Assembly: GCA_021736185.1 (NCBI GenBank)
Contig: JAIPGJ010000013.1
Location: forward strand, 1-39,101
Direction of reading: 5' to 3'
Length of the DNA stretch: 39,101 bases
Source: Fidelibacterota bacterium
Lineage (GTDB): Bacteria > Fidelibacterota > UBA8477 > JABMPR01
A program made the position numbers and the translations under genes. The notes under the pieces were generated by a model that was not told the DNA's origin, did no database searches, and saw only the letters and a program-made list of their open reading frames with translations. The first letter of the stretch is position 1. Every line of letters starts with the position of its first letter. Positions 1 through 7,821 of the stretch are shown in pieces.

Positions 1-2
1 TG

Positions 3-1949
3 GAGGCCGCCGTGGTTGTGGCAGAATATTTTACCAAAAGTCCTGATACTCCATCCAGTACGCAGGTTCAATCAAGTGAGGAAATCAGAAGACTTCCCGG
101 TGGGTTTGAGGATGTGGTTCGTGCAATTTCTATTCTTCCCGGCGTTGCTCAGGCAGATGGAGGCAGAAATGATCTGATCGTCCGCGGAGGAGCACCCAGT
201 GAAAATCTCTACATCATAGACAACATTGAAGTACTCAATATTAATCACTTTGGAACCCAGGGAGCCAGTGGGGGTCCACAGAGTTATGTGAATCTTGATT
301 TTGTTGAAGAAACCTCCTTCTCAACGGGAGGCTTTACTGCGAAATATGGCGACCGTCTCAGCTCCGTTCTGGATATTTCCCTGCGTGAAGGTCTCAGTGA
401 TCAACTCGCTTCAAAAACCACGATTTCCGCCAGCCAGTTTGGCTTCAACCTTGAAGGCGCCCTGCCTCAAAATGGTAATTTCCTGTTCTCCGCTCGCCGT
501 AGCTATCTTGACTTTATTTTTAAAGCAGCTGGTTTTGGTTTTGTACCGGAATATTGGGATTTTCTGACCAAAGCCACCTTTGATTTGAATCAGACAGATC
601 AGATTACTTTCCTGGGTATTGCGGCTCTGAATAATGTGAAATGGTTTAATGATACCAAAGAACAACGTAATTCAAACAGCCAGATTCTGGGAAGTGATCA
701 GCAGCAATTTGTCGCCGGTGTCAATTACCGACACTTAATGAGCTCTGGACTTTTTACTACCAGCTTGAGTCAGGTGAATGTGGAATATGATTTCCTTCAG
801 AGAGATGCAAGCTTGCAGCCCATCTTCAGCAATAGCAGTTATGATCGTCAAACGTCTCTCAAATCAGATTTGACCTGGAAGCTGAACAAATCGATCCGCC
901 TGAGTACCGGCGCAAAACTGACCCGCGTCGATTTTTATTCAGATCTCGTCCTAAATCAAGATGATGTTCCTGGAATTGGTAGCTTAAATGTTGAGGAGGA
1001 GTACTCCAAGGTTGGCTACAAAACAGGTGTCTATGGACAGCTGTCCCAGCGCTTTTTCCGATTCAACTATACGGCTGGTTTACGGGCAGATCACTCAACA
1101 TTTTTAACTGCTGCTCCAGTACTATCACCTCGTTTCTCCATGAATTACAAATTGAGTGGCGATGTCACTGTTTCCACCAGCATCGGCAGATACAGGCAAT
1201 ATCCCAGCACTATCTGGTTGGTTTCCAATGAAAGCAACCGAGATTTGGATCCCATTCAGGCTGATCAGCTGGTACTGGGGTTGGAATATCTATGGCGTTC
1301 AGATACAAAAGTTACCCTGGAAGCATACACCAAACAGTATAGCAAGTACCCCGTCAGTCTAACTCGAGATTATCTCGTGATGGTGAACACCGGTGCTGGT
1401 TTTGGTGGATCTACTGAAGGATTTGCGTCCTTTGGTGTTGATCCTCTCAGCAGTCAAGGCTCCGGGTGGGCACGTGGCCTTGAATTTTTTGTCCAGAAGA
1501 AAATGTCAGAGGTCCCCTGCTATGGCACCATCAGTATGAGCTATAACCAGTCTATGTTCACCGCTCTCGATGGAATCGAGCGTCCTGGAAGTTTTGACCA
1601 GACCTGGATCATGAATTTGGGAGGTGGGTATGTTTTCAATGAAAAATGGGAGTTTAGTACTAAGTTCCGCTATGCCACGGGTCGTCCATATACTCCTTTG
1701 GATGAAAATGGAATGCAGATGACTGAATTTTATAATGCGCTCCGACTGGATGCAAACCACAACCTGGATGTTCGCCTGGATCGCCGATGGACCAATAAGG
1801 GCTGGGGCTTAATCACCTATATCGATATCCAGAATGTATATAACCGCAAATCCTCGTCAGCACCAAGATTTGATCCCAACACAGGTGAGATTGCGGAGAA
1901 TCAAAGCTTGGGTCTCCTGCCCACCATTGGAATTAGTGCAGAAATTTAA
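3..1949 (+). CDS. TonB-dependent outer-membrane receptor, 3' part (5' end outside the window)
   Basis: The reading frame is open from base 3 to the TAA at 1947-1949, so 648 residues are visible and the true start lies upstream. The first ~110 visible residues form a plug domain: RRLPGGFEDVVRAISILPGV, then IVRGGAPSENLYIIDNIEV, then GGFTAKYGDRLSSVLDI, all typical of TonB-dependent receptors. The rest alternates short amphipathic strands and loops as in a 22-strand outer-membrane barrel. The missing N-terminus should hold the signal peptide and possibly a carboxypeptidase-regulatory-like domain. Receptors of this type import siderophores, cobalamin, glycans or peptides using TonB energy; the substrate cannot be read from sequence. 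A B12-binding regulator begins 41 bases downstream on the same strand. The family call is firm, the substrate unknown. Confidence 0.92.
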   Translation, partial: EAAVVVAEYFTKSPDTPSSTQVQSSEEIRRLPGGFEDVVRAISILPGVAQADGGRNDLIVRGGAPSENLYIIDNIEVLNINHFGTQGASGGPQSYVNLDFVEETSFSTGGFTAKYGDRLSSVLDISLREGLSDQLASKTTISASQFGFNLEGALPQNGNFLFSARRSYLDFIFKAAGFGFVPEYWDFLTKATFDLNQTDQITFLGIAALNNVKWFNDTKEQRNSNSQILGSDQQQFVAGVNYRHLMSSGLFTTSLSQVNVEYDFLQRDASLQPIFSNSSYDRQTSLKSDLTWKLNKSIRLSTGAKLTRVDFYSDLVLNQDDVPGIGSLNVEEEYSKVGYKTGVYGQLSQRFFRFNYTAGLRADHSTFLTAAPVLSPRFSMNYKLSGDVTVSTSIGRYRQYPSTIWLVSNESNRDLDPIQADQLVLGLEYLWRSDTKVTLEAYTKQYSKYPVSLTRDYLVMVNTGAGFGGSTEGFASFGVDPLSSQGSGWARGLEFFVQKKMSEVPCYGTISMSYNQSMFTALDGIERPGSFDQTWIMNLGGGYVFNEKWEFSTKFRYATGRPYTPLDENGMQMTEFYNALRLDANHNLDVRLDRRWTNKGWGLITYIDIQNVYNRKSSSAPRFDPNTGEIAENQSLGLLPTIGISAEI

Positions 1950-1990
1950 GCTTAATGGGTTATTTTGGAATCAACAAGGAAAGATGATAC

Positions 1991-2869
1991 GTGCAAAAAA
2001 CAGCAAATAACACCTCACTGATCAGCAGCATAGATGTGGCTAAAATTCTGGGCGTCAACGTCGCCACCATCAAGCGTTGGACCGATTCAGGAAAATTGGA
2101 TTGTGTCAAAACCGCCGGGGGGCATCGCAAGTTTTTACTCCGGCATCTCGCTGCCTTCGCCATGGAACACGAGAAGTATTCGCAACGCTTATCTCTCCTG
2201 CCCATTGATACTCAGCCAAATCTAGAGCTAAGTCATCAAATTTTGAGGGCTGACTATAAAGAGCTCATTCCATATGTTCTGGACCGAGCCGTAGCCTGTG
2301 ATCAGTCAACCGTGAAGACGATTTTAAATGGTCTTTACATGGTTAATCAAGATTTAGTCAGCATTTATGATGATTTACTCAGGCCCGTTCTGCATCGAAT
2401 TGGTGAGATGTGGATGGATGGCACGTTAAGCGTATCCCAGGAACACTTAGCTTCTCAAACCATTCGTGATGGCATCATTCAACTCCAGGATGTTGTTGTT
2501 AAGCCAGACCATCTTGAGGGTAAAGCCTTTGTCCTCACCTTGGGTGGTGAACTCCATGATATTCCTGCAAAAATGGTTCAGCACCTCCTTGAAGCACGTG
2601 GCTTTCAAGTTTTATTCAGCGGTCAAAAAACACCTGCGGGCGATACGATCAGCGTTTTCAAATCCTATAAGCCAAACCGGGTATATCTGTCGACGGTATA
2701 TATCGAGAACGTGGCTGAAGCACAGGCCGAGTTCAAACAGCTTCAACGCTTGTGTGAAAGTTTCGAAGCAAGCCTGTTCGTTGGCGGGAGTGGCGTTGCA
2801 CAACTGAAGATTGAGGGGCAAGCAAACCTCAAGCTTTTAAACAATTTTAGTGATGTTCAAAATTCCTGA
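1991..2869 (+). CDS. B12-binding transcriptional regulator, MerR-type HTH (CarH/LitR-like)
   Basis: The 292-residue protein starts with GTG, preceded by AAGGAAAG 7 bases upstream. Residues ~11-50 form an excisionase/MerR-type winged helix ending in TAGGHRKF. Residues ~85-165 form a helical cap carrying the W-x9-EH motif of adenosylcobalamin photoreceptors (W141, E151, H152). Residues ~178-280 form a cobalamin-binding Rossmann fold with the E-x-H ligand motif (E187, H189; GELHDIPAKM). In CarH and LitR, adenosylcobalamin drives DNA-bound tetramer formation and light breaks it, relieving repression. All key residues seem present, so B12 binding is likely and light sensing is plausible. No carotenoid or photolyase genes are visible nearby; the neighbours are a TonB receptor upstream and a convergent DUF2721 gene downstream, so the target is unknown. 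Confidence 0.88.
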   Translation: MQKTANNTSLISSIDVAKILGVNVATIKRWTDSGKLDCVKTAGGHRKFLLRHLAAFAMEHEKYSQRLSLLPIDTQPNLELSHQILRADYKELIPYVLDRAVACDQSTVKTILNGLYMVNQDLVSIYDDLLRPVLHRIGEMWMDGTLSVSQEHLASQTIRDGIIQLQDVVVKPDHLEGKAFVLTLGGELHDIPAKMVQHLLEARGFQVLFSGQKTPAGDTISVFKSYKPNRVYLSTVYIENVAEAQAEFKQLQRLCESFEASLFVGGSGVAQLKIEGQANLKLLNNFSDVQNS

Positions 2870-2956
2870 TAACCACACCCTCCACAACTAAGATTGACTG
2901 CCCAACCAGCTAACTGTGCCAGCAATAAGCTTACATAAAATCGATAATCAACGGCG

Positions 2957-3391
2957 CTATTCATCTCCCAGTTCTATTTTTAAGGCGGCCATGGAATGGT
3001 TCACATCCAGAATAAAAATGATCAATCCCAGGCTTAATGCAGCCATACACAAAATAAAAAGCACAATGATTAATCCGACAGCATGAAGATCAAGGAGCGC
3101 AATCAGGAACAGGGATATCACCAGCACGGCAGCCAGCAGTAGACTGGTGGATACACAAGCGATGGCCAAACGCAGATTTCGGGCTCTTTGGGCAATAATT
3201 TGAATCTGAGATTGAATCCGTTCATTTTTTTCGTTTGAATTCTGGCGTAACGACTGGGCCAGAATTCGTGCGCGATCAATCACACGAGCGTAGCGGTTGG
3301 TCATGGACAAGAGGACCAGACCAGCACCAGAGATTAGAATGACAGGTCCAATAGAAAGTTGAAGGGCTGGAACGATTTGTTCTAAAAGCAT
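2957..3391 (-). CDS. DUF2721 family membrane protein
   Basis: This 144-residue protein begins with MLLEQIVPALQLSIGPVILI and has three predicted membrane segments (about residues 9-29, 75-100 and 105-130). Between the first and second lies a charged cytosolic stretch with NRYARVIDRARIL, the most recognisable part of the DUF2721 family. The family has no established function. The gene is followed by a convergent intergenic region and lies just downstream of mutM on the same strand with a 33-base gap, so the two may be co-transcribed. A Shine-Dalgarno GGAGA sits about 5 bases before the ATG at 3391. Confidence 0.8.
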   Translation of the reverse strand: MLLEQIVPALQLSIGPVILISGAGLVLLSMTNRYARVIDRARILAQSLRQNSNEKNERIQSQIQIIAQRARNLRLAIACVSTSLLLAAVLVISLFLIALLDLHAVGLIIVLFILCMAALSLGLIIFILDVNHSMAALKIELGDE

Positions 3392-3424
3392 GGGGGTCTC
3401 CTGCTTAAGTGGTGTAAATAATTA

Positions 3425-4222
3425 TCATGAATATTTCTTCTGGCAACCCTCACAATAATGCGTGCCTCGCTGACCAACTTTGATTTTAACGATAGGCTGT
3501 TCGCATTGCAGACAGGGTTCACCTCCCCGGCCATAGACTTGCAGCGCCCCTTGATAGGTGCCGCTCTGATTGTCTCCATGACTAAAGTTGAGAACCGTAG
3601 TTCCCTGGGCCTGGATACTGGCTGAGAGAATGGACTTTATGGCAGAGTAGAGGCTCTTTACCCTGATCCTGGGTATGGCAGATGCAATACTCAGGGGTTG
3701 AATACCTGATTGGAAGAGCGCTTCATCCACATAGATATTTCCCAGACCGGCCAGAAAAGTCTGATCCAGCAAGAGGGGCTTGATTATTCGATTTTTGCCT
3801 CTTAACATTTTATAGAATAGATTAGGTGTGAACACCTCGCCTAGGGGTTCGGGTCCTAAATGAGCTAACATATCATGAGGATCTTCAGTATATACCATGC
3901 GTCCAAATTTTCGCGTATCCTTGAAATACAAGCTGTTCCCCGATTCAAAATGAAGCATCACGGTGACATGTTTTTCAGAGAAAAGCGGGGTGAGCTTTCC
4001 GGTCATTCGCAGATGCACTACCAGAGCCCCCCGATCTAATTCAATGACAATGTATTTAGCTCGTCGACGGACCCCGGTGATGGATTTGCCAACCATTGAT
4101 TCATAGGGATCATCAGCTATCAGGGCTTTTTCCCAGGGGACTTCCAGATCCAGAATGGTTTCACCGATGATGGTATTCTGCAGACCCCGTACTACGGTTT
4201 CTACTTCAGGTAGTTCAGGCAT
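3425..4222 (-). CDS. mutM: Formamidopyrimidine-DNA glycosylase (Fpg)
   Basis: The enzyme removes 8-oxoguanine and formamidopyrimidines from DNA and nicks the abasic site (beta,delta-elimination). The 265 residues match the usual ~270. The N-terminus MPELPEVETV provides the catalytic Pro and Glu after Met removal, LRMTGKL carries the conserved catalytic lysine, and the helix-two-turn-helix region (LLLDQTFLAGLGNIYVDEAL) is intact. The C-terminal zinc finger CLQC...CEGC is complete. The ATG at 4222 has GGAG 8 bases upstream. The exonuclease III gene lies upstream on the same strand, so base-excision repair steps are encoded together; an 80-base gap between them carries an inverted repeat. Confidence 0.97.
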   Translation of the reverse strand: MPELPEVETVVRGLQNTIIGETILDLEVPWEKALIADDPYESMVGKSITGVRRRAKYIVIELDRGALVVHLRMTGKLTPLFSEKHVTVMLHFESGNSLYFKDTRKFGRMVYTEDPHDMLAHLGPEPLGEVFTPNLFYKMLRGKNRIIKPLLLDQTFLAGLGNIYVDEALFQSGIQPLSIASAIPRIRVKSLYSAIKSILSASIQAQGTTVLNFSHGDNQSGTYQGALQVYGRGGEPCLQCEQPIVKIKVGQRGTHYCEGCQKKYS

Positions 4223-4237
4223 GGTGATATGCTCCAG

Positions 4238-4290
4238 GCGCGGATTCGAAACGAAATTTGACGAAAGCGAAGCTTGCAGTCAATCCGCGC
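4238..4290. repeat. Intergenic palindromic repeat, copy A
   Basis: GCGCGGATT at 4238-4246 is the exact reverse complement of AATCCGCGC at 4282-4290, with 35 bases between. It fills most of the gap between the stop of the exonuclease III gene and the start of mutM. The outer arms and part of the inside resemble the element at 7397-7456 read in reverse (GCGCGGATT followed by an A-rich ACG segment), so both may be members of a dispersed REP-like family. It could fold in the mutM mRNA leader or act as a partial terminator. Confidence 0.55.
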
Positions 4291-4303
4291 TTGCATATAA
4301 TAG

Positions 4304-5068
4304 TCAATCTTTGATTACCAGACTGATGGGACAGTGATCAGACCCGGTGATATTGGGGTGAATCCGGGTGGCATCCACATCATGGGCAATTTTTTCACTG
4401 ACCAGAAAGTAATCAATTCTCCACCCCACATTGTTTACCCGGGCATTGGCGCGGAAACTCCACCAGGAATAGTACCCTTTTGCTCCAGGATGCTCCTGGC
4501 GAAAGGTATCAACAAACCCTGTATCCAGATAACGATCAATCCAAACCCGCTCTTCTGGCAGAAAACCGGAAGTCTTTTCGTTGGGTTTCGGTCTCGCCAG
4601 ATCAATATCTGTATGGGCCGTATTAAAATCACCGACAATGATGACGGGTTTTATCTTATCGGTCTCTCGAATATGTTCCTGCAAAGCCCCATAGAACCGC
4701 AGCTTGTAGTCCAGACGATCCTGATCCTTCTGACCATTGGGGAAATAAACATTATATAAGAAAAACTTTTCATGCTCGGTGAGCAATATTCGACCTTCTC
4801 GATTAAAAGCATCAGCTAGAATTTCACGTTGAACAGAAAGGGGTTTTGTCTTGCACCAGGTGGCCACACTGCTGTAGCCCTTCCGTTCCCCGGAATGGTA
4901 ATAGGCATGGTAGCCCAGGGGATTGACGAGAGACTCATCGAGTTGCTCTGGGTGGGCTTTGGTTTCCTGTAAACACAATATATCCGGGCTGTCCAGATTA
5001 AACCAATCCCAGAAGCCCTTTTTAACAACGGCTCGAATACCGTTAACATTCCATGACACAATTCGCAT
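4304..5068 (-). CDS. xth: Exodeoxyribonuclease III / AP endonuclease
   Basis: This endonuclease/exonuclease/phosphatase-fold enzyme cuts 5' to abasic sites and trims 3' blocked ends during base-excision repair. The start at 5068 gives 254 residues beginning MRIVSWNVNGIRAVVKKGF and is supported by AAGGAG 6 bases upstream; a 40-residue in-frame extension upstream lacks family similarity. Hallmarks are WNVNG near the start, LQETK with the metal-binding Glu, GDFN in the middle and SDHCP at the C-terminus. It lies upstream of mutM in the same direction, and the two act in sequence on oxidised bases. The length is typical of the ExoA/XthA family. Confidence 0.95.
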   Translation of the reverse strand: MRIVSWNVNGIRAVVKKGFWDWFNLDSPDILCLQETKAHPEQLDESLVNPLGYHAYYHSGERKGYSSVATWCKTKPLSVQREILADAFNREGRILLTEHEKFFLYNVYFPNGQKDQDRLDYKLRFYGALQEHIRETDKIKPVIIVGDFNTAHTDIDLARPKPNEKTSGFLPEERVWIDRYLDTGFVDTFRQEHPGAKGYYSWWSFRANARVNNVGWRIDYFLVSEKIAHDVDATRIHPNITGSDHCPISLVIKD

Positions 5069-5229
5069 TGATATCTCCTTTGCTGCCATAAAAATACTCC
5101 GATTCAGCGTCAGAGGTATTAAAATGTGTTTTGCCAACCTGAGGAAACCTCTTCCAGCACAAAATGAAGTGGAGATGATTTGAACCATGGAAAGCTGTGA
5201 GTATATTCACCTTTTAAAGGAATCTGATC

Positions 5230-5817
5230 ATGCTGCAACGTATCAAAGGAAAAAACACCATCACTGTTGGTTCGCGGGCAGAGTGGCGACAATGGTTGCT
5301 GGAAAACAGTCAGTCCCAGAAGGAAATCTGGCTCGTATATTATAAAAAACATACGGGCAAACCCAGCTTGACCAAAGCGGAAGCAAATAAGGAAGCGCTT
5401 TGCTTTGGATGGATTGATAGTTTGATTCAAAGTATTGATGCTGAACGCTACATGCAAAAATTTAGCCCCCGGAAAGCAGGAAGTATTTGGTCAGAATTGA
5501 ACAAACGACGTGCGCGTGATTTGATAGATAAGGGTCTTATGACATCTCGAGGAAACCAACGTATCGATGAGGCCAAAGCTTCTGGTGAATGGCATCTGAA
5601 TCGTGACACTCCCCGGGAAATAGAAATCCCTTCGATTCTTGAGTCGATGCTGGAAAAAGAGCCCATGGCAAAGGATTGCTGGCGTAAATTGATTCCTTCC
5701 CAGCGCAAACAGTATTGCCTGTGGATTTTACTGGCAAAGCAAGAGGAAACCAAAATCAGGCGAGCTCAAAAAGCTATAAAAATGATGACATCGGGAAAGC
5801 CGCCCAGTAGTTTGTAA
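5230..5817 (+). CDS. YdeI/OmpD-associated family protein
   Basis: The 195-residue soluble protein opens with a domain of the YdeI/OmdA type: W..WL.....KEIWLVYYKKHTGKPSL, then EALCFGWIDSLIQSID, YMQKFSPRKAGSIWS and NKRRARDLIDKGLM. The C-terminal ~60 residues match the OmdA tail ending EETKIRRAQKAIKMM. The family is common in soil and marine bacteria and is named for weak links to outer-membrane porin regulation and bacteriocin protection in enterics; its biochemical role is not established. It is divergent from exonuclease III (161-base gap, where both promoters should lie) and heads a plus-strand group with the amidase 22 bases downstream. Confidence 0.85.
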   Translation: MLQRIKGKNTITVGSRAEWRQWLLENSQSQKEIWLVYYKKHTGKPSLTKAEANKEALCFGWIDSLIQSIDAERYMQKFSPRKAGSIWSELNKRRARDLIDKGLMTSRGNQRIDEAKASGEWHLNRDTPREIEIPSILESMLEKEPMAKDCWRKLIPSQRKQYCLWILLAKQEETKIRRAQKAIKMMTSGKPPSSL

Positions 5818-5839
5818 GCAAAAATTAGGAATTAAAAAA

Positions 5840-6457
5840 ATGACCCAAAGAATTTTGCATTTCGCTATGGTAATCACACTTTTATGGAGTTGTGCCCCGC
5901 AAGCTGAGACCAAGATAACCGTCGCACCCCAGCAAACCCTCCCCCCACTGGAGATCAGAACCCGGGCAGATTGGGGCTGGGTGCCTCTCACCGATACCAT
6001 TCCCACTCACGAGATCAAATACATTACCATTCATCATGGTGGGGAGGATTTCCCCGAGGATAAGGATGTCATTAAATATTTGATTGGTTTGCAGGCCTGG
6101 AGTCGCTCGGATAAAAACTGGATTGATAATCCCTACCACTATATGATTGACTTAAAAGGAAATATTTATGAGGCACGACCCATTGAATATCCCGGTGATA
6201 CGAATACGGACTATGATGTACGTGGACACGCCCTCATTTGTGTCATGGGGAACTATGAAAACCAGATTCTCAGTGAAACCCAGTTTGAACAACTCGCACG
6301 ACTGACAGCCTACCTGGCAGACAAGTATTCAGTATCCAATGATTTGATCAAAAGCCATAAAGACTATACGGAAACCTTATGTCCCGGAGCGGATCTATAT
6401 CGCTATCTGGAAGATGGCAGCCTCCTTAAAAGGGTCGCTGAGTTAAGAAAACCATAA
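5840..6457 (+). CDS. N-acetylmuramoyl-L-alanine amidase, lipoprotein (Amidase_2/PGRP fold)
   Basis: This enzyme cleaves the amide bond between muramic acid and the stem peptide, or recycles muropeptides. The N-terminus is a lipoprotein signal ending LLWSC (C18), so it is probably membrane-anchored in the periplasm. The catalytic domain begins at RTRADWGW (~residue 40). The zinc ligands are visible: H65 in ITIHHGG, H173 in KSHKDY and C181 in LCPG; NPYHYMID and GNIYEARP are conserved core strands. The 205-residue length suits a single-domain family member. It sits between the YdeI-like gene and the Nudix gene with 22- and 19-base gaps, suggesting one transcript, although the functions look unrelated. 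Confidence 0.92.
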   Translation: MTQRILHFAMVITLLWSCAPQAETKITVAPQQTLPPLEIRTRADWGWVPLTDTIPTHEIKYITIHHGGEDFPEDKDVIKYLIGLQAWSRSDKNWIDNPYHYMIDLKGNIYEARPIEYPGDTNTDYDVRGHALICVMGNYENQILSETQFEQLARLTAYLADKYSVSNDLIKSHKDYTETLCPGADLYRYLEDGSLLKRVAELRKP

Positions 6458-6476
6458 TCTTTCCGACCACAATTAG

Positions 6477-6932
6477 ATGTCATCAAAAATAAAACAAAAA
6501 CACTATAAGCAATCCGGTGTAATTCCAGTCTATAAGGGCAAGGTCGTGGTGATTACTGCCCGTGGCAGCAAGCGCTGGATCATTCCCAAGGGCTCCATTG
6601 AATGGGAACTCTCAGCACAGGAATCTGCTGCTAAAGAGGCGCTGGAAGAGGCTGGTGTCAAAGGGGAGGTTTACCCCGACGAAATCGGGACTTACACTTA
6701 TGAGAAAATGGGGGGTCGTTTTAAAGTGCGCCTCTATTTCATGGAGGTGAGCAAACTCAAAAACAACTGGGATGAGAAATACTTTCGAAAACGCAAATTA
6801 TTGACTCCCAAGCAAGCAATCAAAAAAGTGGTTCCCGCCGCAGTCTCAAAAATTATGGCCGAGTTTTTTCATGAAAACAGGCATTTGATTAAACAGAAAA
6901 AACCTAAGTCCAAAAAGAAAAAGAAGAGTTAA
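6477..6932 (+). CDS. Nudix hydrolase (diphosphoinositol-polyphosphate/Ap4A hydrolase-like)
   Basis: The 151-residue protein is a single Nudix domain with a basic tail (KKPKSKKKKKS). The Nudix box spans residues 39-61, starting at PKGSIEWELSAQESAAKEAL. The metal-binding EE pair (E57, E58), E54 and G60 are kept, but the first consensus Glu is Leu (L45) and the consensus Arg is Lys (K53). This altered box is usual for the DIPP-like subgroup, which acts on diadenosine or inositol polyphosphates, so the enzyme may well be active; the substrate is not known. The Lys-rich tail may bind RNA or DNA. The next gene starts 4 bases after its stop, so the two are probably translated from one mRNA. Confidence 0.88.
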   Translation: MSSKIKQKHYKQSGVIPVYKGKVVVITARGSKRWIIPKGSIEWELSAQESAAKEALEEAGVKGEVYPDEIGTYTYEKMGGRFKVRLYFMEVSKLKNNWDEKYFRKRKLLTPKQAIKKVVPAAVSKIMAEFFHENRHLIKQKKPKSKKKKKS

Positions 6933-6936
6933 TAAT

Positions 6937-7374
6937 ATGGGGAATACAATCGTTGGTGTCTGGAAGATTTTGACTGTTGTATATGTGTCAGGCGGAAATG
7001 TTAGTACCATTGATCCGGCGCTGCCTGGCTTGTTCGTCTTTACACAGGAATACTATAGCATGACCTGGATGCCCGGGGGAGTCCTCCAGGAGGATTATGC
7101 GAATCTCTGGCATCCCACGGACGCAGAGAAGGTCAAGAGCTATAATTCCATTGTAACCAATACAGGACGCTATGAATTATCTGGTTCAGAATTGACGACC
7201 TATGTTGACGTGGCCAAGACGCCTGCCTTTGTAGGTGGCAAAGCAGTTTACCAATGTGACATCAAGGGTGATGAGATGCGCCTGGAGATTAAGGACAATG
7301 TGGCTCATGATGGCACCCGGGACGAAGCCTACATCACCTTTAAAACCATCATCACCCTCAAAAGAGTGGAGTGA
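6937..7374 (+). CDS. Lipocalin-like domain protein
   Basis: The 145-residue protein starts with MGNTIVGVWKIL, matching the G-x-W motif at the first strand of lipocalin-like (Lipocalin_5 type) folds, and continues as alternating beta strands: GLFVFTQEYYSMTW, RYELSGSELTTYVDVA, GDEMRLEI, ITFKTIITLKRVE. There is no signal peptide, so it is probably cytosolic. Members bind small hydrophobic or aromatic molecules, and some sit in biosynthetic clusters, but no ligand can be predicted here. It follows the Nudix gene by 4 bases and is followed by a ~115-base gap carrying a palindromic repeat. Confidence 0.7.
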   Translation: MGNTIVGVWKILTVVYVSGGNVSTIDPALPGLFVFTQEYYSMTWMPGGVLQEDYANLWHPTDAEKVKSYNSIVTNTGRYELSGSELTTYVDVAKTPAFVGGKAVYQCDIKGDEMRLEIKDNVAHDGTRDEAYITFKTIITLKRVE

Positions 7375-7396
7375 TATTTGGTTGCAAGGAAAACAA

Positions 7397-7456
7397 GACA
7401 CGGATTTGCTAAGCGGCGTATTCACGCCCTCGCCTTGCTGCGTTTTTAATCCGCGC
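7397..7456. repeat. Intergenic palindromic repeat, copy B
   Basis: CGGATT at 7401-7406 pairs with AATCCG at 7448-7453, and an inner hairpin GGCGT/ACGCC (7415-7419 with 7424-7428) lies within. Read on the minus strand it begins GCGCGGATTAAAAACGCAGC, sharing its first nine bases and general layout with copy A at 4238-4290. It lies between the lipocalin-like gene and the alkyltransferase-like gene. The double-hairpin architecture resembles REP/BIME-type intergenic repeats. I could not search the rest of the genome for further copies. Confidence 0.5.
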
Positions 7457-7488
7457 ATGGAATCATTTCAAAACCAATGAGAGGTTTT

Positions 7489-7821
7489 ATGGGAGACAAA
7501 CAAAGCAAGTGGGAAACGATTTACTCCGTGGTAAAGCAAATCCCGGCAGGCAAAGTGGCCACTTACGGACAAATCGCCACACTGGCTGGCTATTATCGAC
7601 AGGCCAGACAGGTCGGTTATGCCCTCCATGCCGTTCCTTCAGATGATATTCCCTGGCATCGCGTGATTAATGCCCAGGGAAAAATCAGTTTGAATCTGGA
7701 GATGGGTGGAGCGGTACAGCGAAAATTGTTGGAAAATGAAGGCGTGGTTTTTACCGCTGCAGGTGTGATTCCACTACGAATGTATCAGTGGCAACCCACC
7801 TTGGATCCCCTTGACAGCTAA
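7489..7821 (+). CDS. Alkyltransferase-like (ATL) protein, DNA-damage sensor
   Basis: This 110-residue protein is the C-terminal domain of O6-alkylguanine-DNA alkyltransferases: IPAGKVATYGQIATLAG, the helix-turn-helix RQARQVGYALHA with its finger arginine, then IPWHRVINAQGKISL. The alkyl-accepting Cys of the usual PCHR motif is Trp (P55-W56-H57-R58), so it cannot transfer alkyl groups to itself. ATL proteins of this kind bind bulky O6-alkylguanine and hand the lesion to nucleotide-excision repair. I chose the ATG at 7489 because GAGAGG lies 4 bases before it; an in-frame ATG at 7477 overlaps that site. The last 4 bases overlap the convergent gene at 7818. Confidence 0.92.
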   Translation: MGDKQSKWETIYSVVKQIPAGKVATYGQIATLAGYYRQARQVGYALHAVPSDDIPWHRVINAQGKISLNLEMGGAVQRKLLENEGVVFTAAGVIPLRMYQWQPTLDPLDS

